From: CAVOKN01 sp963696505 | Lineage (GTDB): Bacteria; Pseudomonadota; Gammaproteobacteria; Burkholderiales; Rhodocyclaceae | Direction: 5' to 3' | Length of the DNA: 50,039 bases | NCBI GenBank assembly: GCA_963696505.1 | Contig: CAVOKN010000027.1 | Location: 1-50,039, forward strand | Shown: piece by piece, positions 17,669 through 24,724 of the stretch | How the letters are laid out: each line of letters opens with the position of its first letter | Numbering within the stretch: position 1 is the first letter of the stretch | Notes under the pieces: generated by a model | Database searches by the model: none | What the model was told of the DNA's origin: nothing | What the model saw: the letters and a program-made list of their open reading frames with translations, nothing else | Made by a program: the position numbers and the translations under genes

Positions 17669-18547
17669 TCAGGCTGCGCTCACCCGTTCGTAGTAGCGGG
17701 CGCGGTAGTAGAGCCGCTTCTGCCCGGGCGTCTCGGTGAAGGCCGAGCGGTCGTGCAGCACGTTGTTGCACACCAGGCCCATGCCGGATTCGAGCCGGCC
17801 GCGGAAGATGTAGGGGGAATCCGACGCAAGGATGTCCTCCAGCGCCCTGACCGCGGCCCGGGTGGCGGCATCGTCCTTCCAGACGATGCTCCGGGTGCGC
17901 GCCGTGTAGCGCATGTGCAGGAAGCCCGCGGCATCCACCGAGAACACCGGCCCCGGCTGGTCGCCGCGCGCCACCTCGCCCTCCTCCTCCCGCGCCGGTA
18001 TGGTCATGGCATCGGGCTGCATCAGGGCGCGAACGTGCTCGGGATCCCGGTCGCGCAGCAGGATGTAGGCGATCTCGTGGTCCATCAGGGCGTTCTCGCC
18101 GCCACTGGCGGCAGGACGCACGCAATGCAGCAACATCCCCCGCACCTGGCGCTCCGGGGTGTTGTAGTAGCCGTCGGTGTGCCACTTGATGGGACGCGTG
18201 GTGTAGGGGATATAGGCGGTACGAGTGCCCGCCTCGGCGACGGCGATGGGGGTGATGGCGTCCTCGTCGGCCAGGTAGTTGCCGTCCAGCGTCACGAGAC
18301 CGAGCTGGTGGCCGAGCAGCCGCGGGATGTCCTTGTCCGGATCGTCGCCGCAGCGGCCTGCGTAGATCGCCATGTTCGCCGTGCTGCAGCGGCTGACTAT
18401 CGCCGCGCGCTCGGCGAAAGTCAGTGCCCGCGGATCGGCGACTTCCACCACCAGTTCGGCGAGGCTGCGCGGATGGGTGGCGAGCTTGCGCCCACGCCAT
18501 GCCCGGTAGGCATCGTCGTTTGCCAGGTCGAACGGCGATGCGCTCAT
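17669..18547 (-). CDS. TauD/TfdA-like Fe(II)/2-oxoglutarate dioxygenase
   Basis: The jelly-roll dioxygenase signature is present: PIKWHTDGYYNTPERQVRGM supplies the H-x-D metal pair, and VLHDRSAFTETPGQKRLYYRARY carries the distal His and the 2-oxoglutarate Arg. The family hydroxylates substrates next to sulfonates, carnitine-type amines or herbicide acids. The neighbourhood (TusA, DsrC-like, dsr) makes an organosulfur substrate possible, but that is inference. Its ATG directly abuts the stop of the 192-residue gene upstream (TAGATG), so the two are probably co-translated. Length 292 residues is usual. Confidence 0.85.
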   Translation of the reverse strand: MSASPFDLANDDAYRAWRGRKLATHPRSLAELVVEVADPRALTFAERAAIVSRCSTANMAIYAGRCGDDPDKDIPRLLGHQLGLVTLDGNYLADEDAITPIAVAEAGTRTAYIPYTTRPIKWHTDGYYNTPERQVRGMLLHCVRPAASGGENALMDHEIAYILLRDRDPEHVRALMQPDAMTIPAREEEGEVARGDQPGPVFSVDAAGFLHMRYTARTRSIVWKDDAATRAAVRALEDILASDSPYIFRGRLESGMGLVCNNVLHDRSAFTETPGQKRLYYRARYYERVSAA

Positions 18548-19126
18548 CTATTCGTGGGACGCGGTCGGTGCCGCCGTGGCAAACAGGTTGGCGAACGCGG
18601 TTTTGAGGGTCTTCACCGCCTCCGGGGCCTCGATGGAAACCACCTGCTCGACGACCCAGACGCGATCCTTCTCCGGCAGCACGTCCATCAACTGGTTGCC
18701 GACGTAGCGCGCGAAGCCGTACTCCGGCTCGCCGTCGCGGAAGTCGAAGTGGGCGTAGTCCGGGCTGCGCCGGTTGAACAGGTCCACCAGCGACTGCTTG
18801 GCCTGGGCGTAGTCGGCGCCGAGCAGCTCGTTCTGGTTTTCGGCGAGCATCTCGGCCAGGCGAATCACCAGGGTGCCCATGAAGGCCATGCGGCCATCCT
18901 CGTCGAGGCGCTCATGGACGTGGCGATCCGCCAGGTTGGCGAGGAACACCAGGTATTCGCGCAGGAAATCGAAGTACGGCGGACCGGTGACGATGTCATA
19001 GTCGGCGCGACGCATGCTGCGCAGCGTCTGGACGCCGAGGCGCCACAGCGTCATGGCGACGACGGTGGCGGTCTGCGACGGATCCCGTTCCTTGCCCTTG
19101 ACGAACCACTTGCTCTTGGTGCGCAT
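18548..19126 (-). CDS. Unknown helical protein linked to sulfur genes (192 aa)
   Basis: I do not recognise this family. The protein is soluble and mostly helical: TVVAMTLWRLGVQTLRSMRRADYD, FDFLREYLVFLANLADRHVHERL, MGTLVIRLAEMLAENQ, then a DYAHFDFRDGEPEYGFARYVGNQL segment and VKTLKTAFANLFA near the end. It has no cysteine, no signal peptide and no metal motif. It lies between the cysteine-free DsrC paralogue and the TauD-like gene on one strand and abuts the latter, so it is part of the leftward sulfur cluster. Confidence 0.75.
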   Translation of the reverse strand: MRTKSKWFVKGKERDPSQTATVVAMTLWRLGVQTLRSMRRADYDIVTGPPYFDFLREYLVFLANLADRHVHERLDEDGRMAFMGTLVIRLAEMLAENQNELLGADYAQAKQSLVDLFNRRSPDYAHFDFRDGEPEYGFARYVGNQLMDVLPEKDRVWVVEQVVSIEAPEAVKTLKTAFANLFATAAPTASHE

Positions 19127-19165
19127 GATGTGACGTGGCGCTCGCAGGCAGACGAAGGCGGCGGG

Positions 19166-19202
19166 AGGTCGGATCCGCCGCTGTGCGGCTTGATCCGACC
19201 TA
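19166..19202. repeat. Palindromic intergenic repeat / terminator-like hairpin
   Basis: AGGTCGGATC pairs with GATCCGACCT, and inner CCGC/GCGG extends the stem. It lies in the 98-base gap between the DsrC-like gene and the 192-residue gene. The arms recall the betaproteobacterial GTAGGTCGGAT repeats. It may reduce read-through within the cluster. Confidence 0.6.
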
Positions 19203-19224
19203 CGGCTTACCGCCCTTGCAGGGA

Positions 19225-19554
19225 TCAGTAGCCGCCCTTGCCGAAGGGCTTGGGAAGCCCCGCGACCTTGGCACCCTGCTTTGCGGGGCCGGTGGGGAAC
19301 AGGTCGTAGAGCGCCTTGCTGTCCGTTCCCGGCATGAGGTCCTCGATGTCCTTCAGCATGTTGCGGAAGTTGGGCGTGTGGCCGTGCTCGCGGTACTGGT
19401 CTCGCATGTAATTGACCACCTTCAAGTGATCGTCGGTGAGCGTCAGGCCTTCGGCTTCCGCTATCACCTTGACGATCTCATCGCTGTAGTTCGGCTCCAG
19501 CAGATAGCCGTCGTCGTCGGTTTCCAGTTCCACACCATCCACTACGTATCCCAT
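19225..19554 (-). CDS. DsrC/TusE-like protein lacking both C-terminal cysteines
   Basis: The fold is clearly DsrC/TusE: DDDGYLLEPNYSDEIVKVIA, LTLTDDHLKVVNYMRDQYREHGHTP, and the tail LYDLFPTGPAKQGAKVAGLPKP. In DsrC the tail carries two redox cysteines, but here they are replaced: KQGAKV instead of KQACKI, and FGKGGY instead of TGCV. The whole protein has no cysteine, so it cannot carry a persulfide or trisulfide. Such cysteine-free DsrC relatives have been proposed to act as regulatory forms. It starts after AAAGGAGACAGCCC. The true dsrC is at 24725. Confidence 0.9.
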   Translation of the reverse strand: MGYVVDGVELETDDDGYLLEPNYSDEIVKVIAEAEGLTLTDDHLKVVNYMRDQYREHGHTPNFRNMLKDIEDLMPGTDSKALYDLFPTGPAKQGAKVAGLPKPFGKGGY

Positions 19555-19590
19555 GGGCTGTCTCCTTTTTCAGCAGTTTGGATTGAAGGG

Positions 19591-20070
19591 CTATTTTTTC
19601 CGCAGATAGAACTCGTGGGTGCCGCGCGCGGCGTCGTGCTTGCCGGCCAGTTCGATGTGGGCCGAGGCGCGCGTCCAGGCATCGACGTCCCCCGGCGTGC
19701 CTGGGCAGTTGCTGATCAGCAGCAGCACTTCCCCGACAGCCATGCCGTCGAGCAGCTTCTTCGCCTCGACGATGGGGCCGGGGCAGGACACGCCGCGGAT
19801 GTCCAGCACCACGTTGGCGGTGGGCTTGGCGCTGCCGCCCTTGCGGATCAGGAAGCCGACCTTCTTGCCGTCGAGGTGTTCGGCGGACATCACCTCGTTG
19901 CCGGTGAAGCCGGCCCAGGCGTGCAGATCGTCCGGCGTGCCGGGGCAATCGGATATCAGCAGCAGCGTGCCGCCGGCAGGCAGATCATCCACCACTTTCT
20001 TGGCACCGAGCAGCGGCGCCGGGCAGGTCAGCCCGCTCATGTCCAGCGTCACATTCGCCTTTGTTGTCAT
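19591..20070 (-). CDS. tusA: Tandem TusA-domain sulfurtransferase
   Basis: Two TusA domains of about 80 residues are fused head to tail. Domain 1 has MSGLTCPAPLLGAKK with the persulfide Cys at residue 16 and LLISDCPGTPDD; domain 2 has IRGVSCPGPIVEAKK with Cys96 and LLISNCPGTPGD. The start at 20070 follows GGAGGAGACACG; longer frames overlap the previous gene. TusA proteins pass persulfide sulfur between rhodaneses, DsrE-type proteins and DsrC. A tandem version could carry two sulfur atoms or have one donor and one acceptor side (inference). Both cysteines are intact. Confidence 0.92.
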   Translation of the reverse strand: MTTKANVTLDMSGLTCPAPLLGAKKVVDDLPAGGTLLLISDCPGTPDDLHAWAGFTGNEVMSAEHLDGKKVGFLIRKGGSAKPTANVVLDIRGVSCPGPIVEAKKLLDGMAVGEVLLLISNCPGTPGDVDAWTRASAHIELAGKHDAARGTHEFYLRKK

Positions 20071-20114
20071 CGTGTCTCCTCCTGTAGGTGTTTCGCGCAA
20101 TTGACGCCTGCGGC

Positions 20115-20726
20115 TTACAGCCCGACCGCGGCGATCGATTTGTGGGGCACGAATATGCCACAACCCAGCATGCGATTGGCGCCCAGTCCCAATTCCTGCA
20201 GTCGCAGCGAGTGAGCCGCCGACAGCCCGTGCAGCATCAGGCTGTAGCCGCTGACGCAAATCGCCCCCGAACGGGCGGCGTGACGTTTACCCACGATCAG
20301 CTTGCCTTCGATGCCCGCCGCCGCGACGAGACGCGCCGCTTCGGCGACGAACTCGTCCTCCGGGTCGCACCCCATGTCCGCGAAGTGCGAGTAGAGCGCC
20401 GGATAGGGCGCCAGCTCTCTTACGGTCGCCGCGCCGACTTCGATCGACCCGCCCAGATCCAGCGTGGCACCGCTCAAGGCAGCGGCGGCTTCGGCGCGAG
20501 CACGGGGCAGGCGCAGCATCAACAGGGCGCGGCGCGACACGACCAAGCGCTCGCCGCTGGGGGTGACACCCTTGATTGGATGGATGCCGGCATCGGACAG
20601 TTCGCCCATCCAGGTCAGTACCCGCAGTACGGCATCGCGCAGGGCGAAGGCGTGGTCCGGGGCTATGGACTCGCCGCGCAGGGCGAACACGACATCGACG
20701 ACATCCGAGCCCGCAGACTCAGTCAT
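20115..20726 (-). CDS. Orphan Cas6-fold protein (I-MYXAN Cas6/Cmx6-like) in a sulfur gene cluster
   Basis: The start at 20726 gives a 203-residue protein that resembles the Cas6 form annotated in type I-MYXAN systems: VVDVVFALRGESIAPDHAFAL, DAGIHPIKGV, an LVVSRRALLMLRLPRARAE stretch, YPALYSHFADMGCDPEDEFV, and the C-terminal SLRLQELGLGANRMLGCGIF with VPHKSIA. The glycine-rich LGLGxxRxLGCGIF loop is the RAMP/Cas6 hallmark. Known Cas6 proteins bind and cut CRISPR repeat RNA. No CRISPR array or other cas gene occurs in the window, and the gene overlaps the 77-residue gene upstream by eight bases and precedes tandem TusA. A role other than CRISPR immunity is likely. Confidence 0.8.
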   Translation of the reverse strand: MTESAGSDVVDVVFALRGESIAPDHAFALRDAVLRVLTWMGELSDAGIHPIKGVTPSGERLVVSRRALLMLRLPRARAEAAAALSGATLDLGGSIEVGAATVRELAPYPALYSHFADMGCDPEDEFVAEAARLVAAAGIEGKLIVGKRHAARSGAICVSGYSLMLHGLSAAHSLRLQELGLGANRMLGCGIFVPHKSIAAVGL

Positions 20727-20952
20727 TGCCGGCGGCAGACTCGCGCGGCTGCGCCTTGGCCCAGCCGAGCATCGCCTCGCCCCAGCGCGCGGCACTCACC
20801 GGATCCATGTCGAAGATGGTGAAGCGCTTCTTCTCGCGGATGCGCAGTCTCAGCACCGGGATGCCCCCGGCCTCGTACTCCACGTGCTGCAGTTCGACCT
20901 CCTGGCCACCGAAGGGGCAGACAAACTTGTCTATAACGCTGACCTTATCCAT
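20719..20952 (-). CDS. Unknown 77-residue protein, first gene of the leftward sulfur cluster
   Basis: The protein reads VIDKFVCPFGGQEVELQHVEYEAGGIPVLRLRIREKKRFTIFDM in pieces, then PVSAARWGEAMLGWAK. It is probably a small beta-rich domain followed by a helix. A single cysteine sits in FVCPFGGQ. I do not recognise the family. Its 3' end overlaps the Cas6-fold gene by eight bases, implying coupled translation. There is no good ribosome site before the ATG at 20952, so the leader may be very short. It diverges from dsrA. Confidence 0.7.
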   Translation of the reverse strand: MDKVSVIDKFVCPFGGQEVELQHVEYEAGGIPVLRLRIREKKRFTIFDMDPVSAARWGEAMLGWAKAQPRESAAGND

Positions 20953-21035
20953 AATAGTCGAATGGTTTTCAGAACCGCCGCGGCGCGAAGGCGCGCACTA
21001 TGTCACCTCCCCCCTCGCGGCGCCTATCACCGATC

Positions 21036-21088
21036 CGGGTAGCCCGCCTATAACCCTTTCGGGTAGGTATCGATACCTCTACGGGTAG
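21036..21088. promoter_or_regulatory. Divergent control region with three CGGGTAG repeats
   Basis: In the 210-base gap between the leftward cluster and dsrA, CGGGTAG occurs at 21036-21042, 21060-21066 and 21082-21088, spaced 24 and 22 bases, about two helical turns. Between the second and third lies the palindrome GGTATCGATACC (21066-21077). A TACCTCT heptamer at 21074 fits the NarL half-site pattern, and a TATAAC at 21049 could be a -10 box. Same-face direct repeats suggest an activator of dsrA or both directions. Confidence 0.5.
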
Positions 21089-21162
21089 TGGTTTTGTGCA
21101 CTGCGGAGCCCCTACCATTGCCGCGCTTTTACCGTTGCCACCAACACGAGGAGACATCATCA

Positions 21163-22461
21163 ATGGCCAAGAAGATGCATGACACCCCCATGCTCGACGC
21201 ACTCGAATCCGGCCCCTGGCCGAGCTTCGTCACCGGCCTTAAGCGGCTGGCAAAGGACAAGGACTACATGGTGGATCTGCTCGGCCACCTCGAACACTCC
21301 TACCAGACCAAGAAGGGCTACTGGAAGGGCGGCACGGTCGGCGTGTACGGCTACGGCGGCGGCATCATCCCGCGCTTCACCGAAATCAAGGATGAGGCCG
21401 GCGAGCCGTTGTTCAAGGACGCTGCCGAGTTCCACACGCTGCGCGTCATGCCCCCGGCCGGCATGCACTACAACACCGACATCCTGCGCAAATTCTGCGA
21501 CATCTGGGAGAAGCACGGCTCCGGCCTGATCGCCTTCCATGGCCAGTCGGGCGACATCATGTTCCAGGGCGCCACCACGGAAAACGTGCAGAAGGCCTGG
21601 GACGAGATCAACGAACTGGGCTTCGACCTGGGCGGCGCCGGCCCGGCCGTGCGCACTTCCATGTCCTGCGTCGGCCACGCCCGCTGCGAGCAGTCCTGCT
21701 ACGACGAAGGCAAGGCCCACCGCCAGGTGCTGAACCAGTTCCTCGACGACATCCACCGCCCCGCCCTGCCCTACAAGTTCAAGTTCAAGTTCTCGGGTTG
21801 CCCGAACGACTGCATGAACTCGATCCAGCGCGCCGACATGGCCGTCATCGGCACCTGGCGCGACAACATCCAGACCGACGAAGCCCTGGCGAAGAAGTGG
21901 TTCGCCAAGCACGGCATGGACGAACTGGTCAACGATGTGGTCGCCCGCTGCCCGACCAAAGCGATCCAGATCAAGGACATCTCCAAGGTGCGCACGGCCG
22001 CCAACTTCTCCTCCGTCGCCGTGGACGGCGCCAAGGCGCTGGAGATCGACAACAAGGACTGCGTGCGCTGCATGCACTGCGTAAACGTCATGACCGGCGC
22101 GCTGGCTCCGGGCAAGGACCGCGGCGCCACCATCCTGGTGGGCGGCAAGCGCACCCTGAAGATCGGCGACCTGATGGGCACCGTAGTGGTTCCCTTCATG
22201 AAGCTGAACTCCGAAGAGGACTTCGAGAAGCTGGTCGACCTGGCCAAGACCATCGTCAACTTCTTCGCCGAGAACGCCCTGGAGCACGAGCGCACCGGCG
22301 AGATGATCGAGCGCATCGGCCTGGTGAACTTCCTCGAAGGCGTGGGCCTGGACGTCGATGCCAACATGGTCGCCTCGCCGCGCATGAACCCCTACGTCCG
22401 CGCCGACGGCTGGGACGAGGAAGTCGCCAAGATCCAGGCCAAGAAGGCGGCCGCAGCTTGA
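21163..22461 (+). CDS. dsrA: Reverse dissimilatory sulfite reductase alpha subunit
   Basis: DsrA and DsrB form the cytoplasmic sirohaem enzyme that oxidises DsrC-bound sulfur to sulfite in sulfur oxidisers. The alpha-subunit hallmarks are GPWPSFVTGLKR, the sirohaem/4Fe-4S cysteines in SCVGHARCEQSC and FSGCPNDCMNS, and a ferredoxin-type insert with CVRCMHCVNVMTG. The start at 21163 follows ACGAGGAGACATCATCA. Length 432 residues is normal for the oxidative type. It heads the operon. The oxidative type is inferred from the gene set (dsrEFH and dsrL present). Confidence 0.97.
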   Translation: MAKKMHDTPMLDALESGPWPSFVTGLKRLAKDKDYMVDLLGHLEHSYQTKKGYWKGGTVGVYGYGGGIIPRFTEIKDEAGEPLFKDAAEFHTLRVMPPAGMHYNTDILRKFCDIWEKHGSGLIAFHGQSGDIMFQGATTENVQKAWDEINELGFDLGGAGPAVRTSMSCVGHARCEQSCYDEGKAHRQVLNQFLDDIHRPALPYKFKFKFSGCPNDCMNSIQRADMAVIGTWRDNIQTDEALAKKWFAKHGMDELVNDVVARCPTKAIQIKDISKVRTAANFSSVAVDGAKALEIDNKDCVRCMHCVNVMTGALAPGKDRGATILVGGKRTLKIGDLMGTVVVPFMKLNSEEDFEKLVDLAKTIVNFFAENALEHERTGEMIERIGLVNFLEGVGLDVDANMVASPRMNPYVRADGWDEEVAKIQAKKAAAA

Positions 22462-22481
22462 TCTAGCTCTCTTTGACATTG

Positions 22482-22505
22482 GGCGCCGCCCTGCCGGGCG
22501 GCGCC
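22482..22505 (+). promoter_or_regulatory. Perfect 10-bp hairpin between dsrA and dsrB
   Basis: GGCGCCGCCC pairs perfectly with GGGCGGCGCC around a TGCC loop. There is no U-run, so it is probably an RNA processing or 3'-stability element rather than a terminator. Confidence 0.6.
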
Positions 22506-22536
22506 GCTCGCATACACCTCAGGTTGGAGACACGAT

Positions 22537-23613
22537 ATGGCGCAGCCACAAATGCGTAAAGCCATCGAGTGCGGAGTGCCGGACAACAAGCAGTACCTGC
22601 ACCCGCTGCTCGCCAAGAACTACGGCAACTGGAAGTACCACGACCGTCCGCGGCCCGGCGTGCTGCACCACGTCGCCCACACCGGCGACGAAGTGTGGAC
22701 GGTGCGCGCCGGCACCCAGCGCCAGATGGATGTCGGCACCATCCGCAAGCTGTGCGACATCGCCGACAAGTACGCCGAAGGCCATGTGCGCTTCACCATC
22801 CGCTCCAACATCGAGTACATGCTGTCCAAGGAGAGCATGGTTGCTCCGCTGATCGCCAAGCTCGAAGCCGAGGGCTTCCCGGTGGGCGGCACCGGCAACT
22901 CGGTTTCCATGATTGCCCACACCCAGGGCTGGCTGCACTGCGACATCCCCGGCACCGATGCCTCGGGTGTGGTGAAGTCCCTGATGGACGACCTGTACGA
23001 GGAATTCAAGCGCGAGGACATGCCCAACCGCGTGCACCTCTCCACCTCCTGCTGCGAGATCAACTGCGGCGGCCAGGCGGACATCGCAATCATCATCCAG
23101 CACACCAAGCCGCCCAAGATCAACCACGATATGGTGGCCAACGTCTGCGAGCGCCCCGCGGTCGTGGCGCGCTGCCCGGTGGCGGCGATCCGTCCCGCCC
23201 TGGTCAATGGCAAGCCCTCGCTGGAAGTCGACGAGAAGAAATGCATCTGCTGCGGCGCCTGCTATCCGCCCTGCCCGCCGATGCAGATCAACGATCCGGA
23301 GCATTCCAAGCTGGCGATCTGGGTCGGCGGCAAGAACTCCAACGCCCGCGCCAAGCCGACCTTCATGAAGATGGTCGCTTCGGGGCTGCCCAACAATCCG
23401 CCGCGCTGGACCGAAGTCGGCGATGTGGTGAAGAAGATCCTCTTCACCTACAAGGAAGACGCACGTCCCTGGGAGCGCCTGTCCGACTGGATCGACCGTA
23501 TCGGCTGGCCGCGCTTCTTCGAGAAGACCGGGCTGCCCTTCACCAAGTACCTGATCGATGACTGGCGTGGCTCGCGGGCGAACCTCAACGCCTCGACCCA
23601 CATCCGCTTCTGA
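22537..23613 (+). CDS. dsrB: Reverse dissimilatory sulfite reductase beta subunit
   Basis: The beta subunit carries the catalytically active sirohaem. Its signatures are YLHPLLAKNYGNWKYHDRP, LHLSTSCCEINCGGQ-type cysteines (TSCCEINCGGQ), ARCPVAAIRP, and the ferredoxin motif CICCGACYPPCPPM. WPRFFEKTGLPFTKYLIDDW closes the protein. Length 358 residues. A GGTTGGAGACACGAT site precedes the ATG. It pairs with dsrA upstream. Confidence 0.97.
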   Translation: MAQPQMRKAIECGVPDNKQYLHPLLAKNYGNWKYHDRPRPGVLHHVAHTGDEVWTVRAGTQRQMDVGTIRKLCDIADKYAEGHVRFTIRSNIEYMLSKESMVAPLIAKLEAEGFPVGGTGNSVSMIAHTQGWLHCDIPGTDASGVVKSLMDDLYEEFKREDMPNRVHLSTSCCEINCGGQADIAIIIQHTKPPKINHDMVANVCERPAVVARCPVAAIRPALVNGKPSLEVDEKKCICCGACYPPCPPMQINDPEHSKLAIWVGGKNSNARAKPTFMKMVASGLPNNPPRWTEVGDVVKKILFTYKEDARPWERLSDWIDRIGWPRFFEKTGLPFTKYLIDDWRGSRANLNASTHIRF

Positions 23614-23630
23614 GGCGAAAGGCACGCACG

Positions 23631-23990
23631 ATGAAAATCGGCATCCTGATCAACGAAGGCCCCTACACCCACGAGGCGTCGGACTCGGCCTACCTGTTCG
23701 CGCGGGCCGCCCTGGAGAAGGGCCACGAGATCCAGCGCGTGTTCTTCTACCACGACGGCGTGAACAACTCGACGCGGCTCACCGAGCCGCCTCAGGATGA
23801 CCGCCACATCGTGAACCGTTGGTCCAAGCTGGCCCAGGACCATGGCCTCGACCTCGTGGTGTGCGTGGCCGCGGCCCTGCGCCGCGGCATCAAGGACGAG
23901 AACCTGGCACCGGGCTTCCGCATCTCCGGCCTCGGCCAGTTGATCGAGTCCGGCATCAAGTCCGACCGCATGGTCACCTTCGGCGACTGA
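23631..23990 (+). CDS. dsrE: Sulfur relay protein DsrE
   Basis: DsrE is the persulfide-carrying subunit of the DsrE2F2H2 complex that hands sulfur to DsrC. The protein begins MKIGILINEGPYTHEASD, and the conserved cysteine sits in LDLVVCVAAALRRGI. The 119-residue length fits. It lies 17 bases after dsrB and is followed by dsrF and dsrH. DsrEFH together are a marker for sulfur oxidisers. Confidence 0.95.
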   Translation: MKIGILINEGPYTHEASDSAYLFARAALEKGHEIQRVFFYHDGVNNSTRLTEPPQDDRHIVNRWSKLAQDHGLDLVVCVAAALRRGIKDENLAPGFRISGLGQLIESGIKSDRMVTFGD

Positions 23991-24013
23991 ACCGGTTCAG
24001 GGAGCGAGATCGA

Positions 24014-24388
24014 ATGGACGAAGCAGGACAAATCAAGAAGTTCATGTATGTCAATCGCAAGGCGCCCTACGGCACCATCTACGCGCTCGAGTCGCTGGAG
24101 GTGGTGCTGATCGCAGCAGCCTTCGACCAGGACGTGAGCCTGGTGTTCATGGACGACGGCGTGTATCAGCTCAAGAAGGGCCACCAAACCAAGGGCATCG
24201 AAGTCAAGAACTTCCAGCCCACCTACCGGGCACTCGATGACTACGACGTCAACAAGCTCTACGTCGAACAGGAAGCGCTCGAAGCGCGTGGTTTGACCGA
24301 AGACGACATGTGCGTGCCGGTGCAGGTGATGCCGCGCGCCCAGATCGGCAAGCTGATGGCCGAGCAGGACGTGGTCCTGAGTTTCTAG
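24014..24388 (+). CDS. dsrF: Sulfur relay protein DsrF
   Basis: DsrF is the structural subunit of DsrEFH. MYVNRKAPYGTIYALESLE, AAFDQDVSLVFMDDGVYQL and LTEDDMCVPVQVMPRAQ are characteristic. The only cysteine is not in the DsrE-type active position. I chose the start at 24014 (MDEAGQIKKF) after GGGAGCGAGATCGA. Length 124 residues. Confidence 0.94.
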   Translation: MDEAGQIKKFMYVNRKAPYGTIYALESLEVVLIAAAFDQDVSLVFMDDGVYQLKKGHQTKGIEVKNFQPTYRALDDYDVNKLYVEQEALEARGLTEDDMCVPVQVMPRAQIGKLMAEQDVVLSF

Positions 24389-24407
24389 GCGCGAAGGGGA
24401 CACAACG

Positions 24408-24707
24408 ATGCTGCACATAGTGAACAAATCACCGCTGGAAAGAACCAGCCTGGATAGCTGCCTCGCCACCGCACTGCCGGGGGCAGCGGTCCTGCTGATC
24501 GAAGACGGCGTCTATGCCGCGACCCGCGGCAACGCCGCCGAGGGGAGACTGCGCGATGCCATGGGCCGCCTGAAGGTCTATGTCCTGAAGCCGGACATGG
24601 ATGCCCGCGGCATGGCAGACCGCGCGATGGACGGTATCACGATGGTGGATTACGGCGGCTTTGTCGATCTCGTGGCAGAGCATCCGACTTGTCAATCTTG
24701 GATGTAA
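24408..24707 (+). CDS. dsrH: Sulfur relay protein DsrH
   Basis: This is the smallest subunit of DsrEFH. MLHIVNKSPLERTSLDSCLA carries the conserved cysteine near residue 18, and the TusB-like core GAAVLLIEDGVYAATRG follows. The 99-residue length fits. The start follows GCGAAGGGGACACAACG. The gene ends 17 bases before dsrC. Confidence 0.94.
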   Translation: MLHIVNKSPLERTSLDSCLATALPGAAVLLIEDGVYAATRGNAAEGRLRDAMGRLKVYVLKPDMDARGMADRAMDGITMVDYGGFVDLVAEHPTCQSWM

Positions 24708-24724
24708 CCCGTAAGGAGAAACAG

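Noticed and set aside
17628..18500. Upstream extension of the hybrid kinase frame through the TauD-like gene
   Set aside because: The open frame continues, but the text is not protein-like and the TauD gene occupies the region in another frame. The kinase start is set at 17627.
19000..21200. CRISPR array expected beside a Cas6-like gene
   Set aside because: I looked for regularly spaced repeats of 25-40 bases on both strands around the gene and saw none.
21160..22479. Antisense open frame opposite dsrA (439 codons)
   Set aside because: Shadow of dsrA, with Val/Gly/His-rich low-complexity text.
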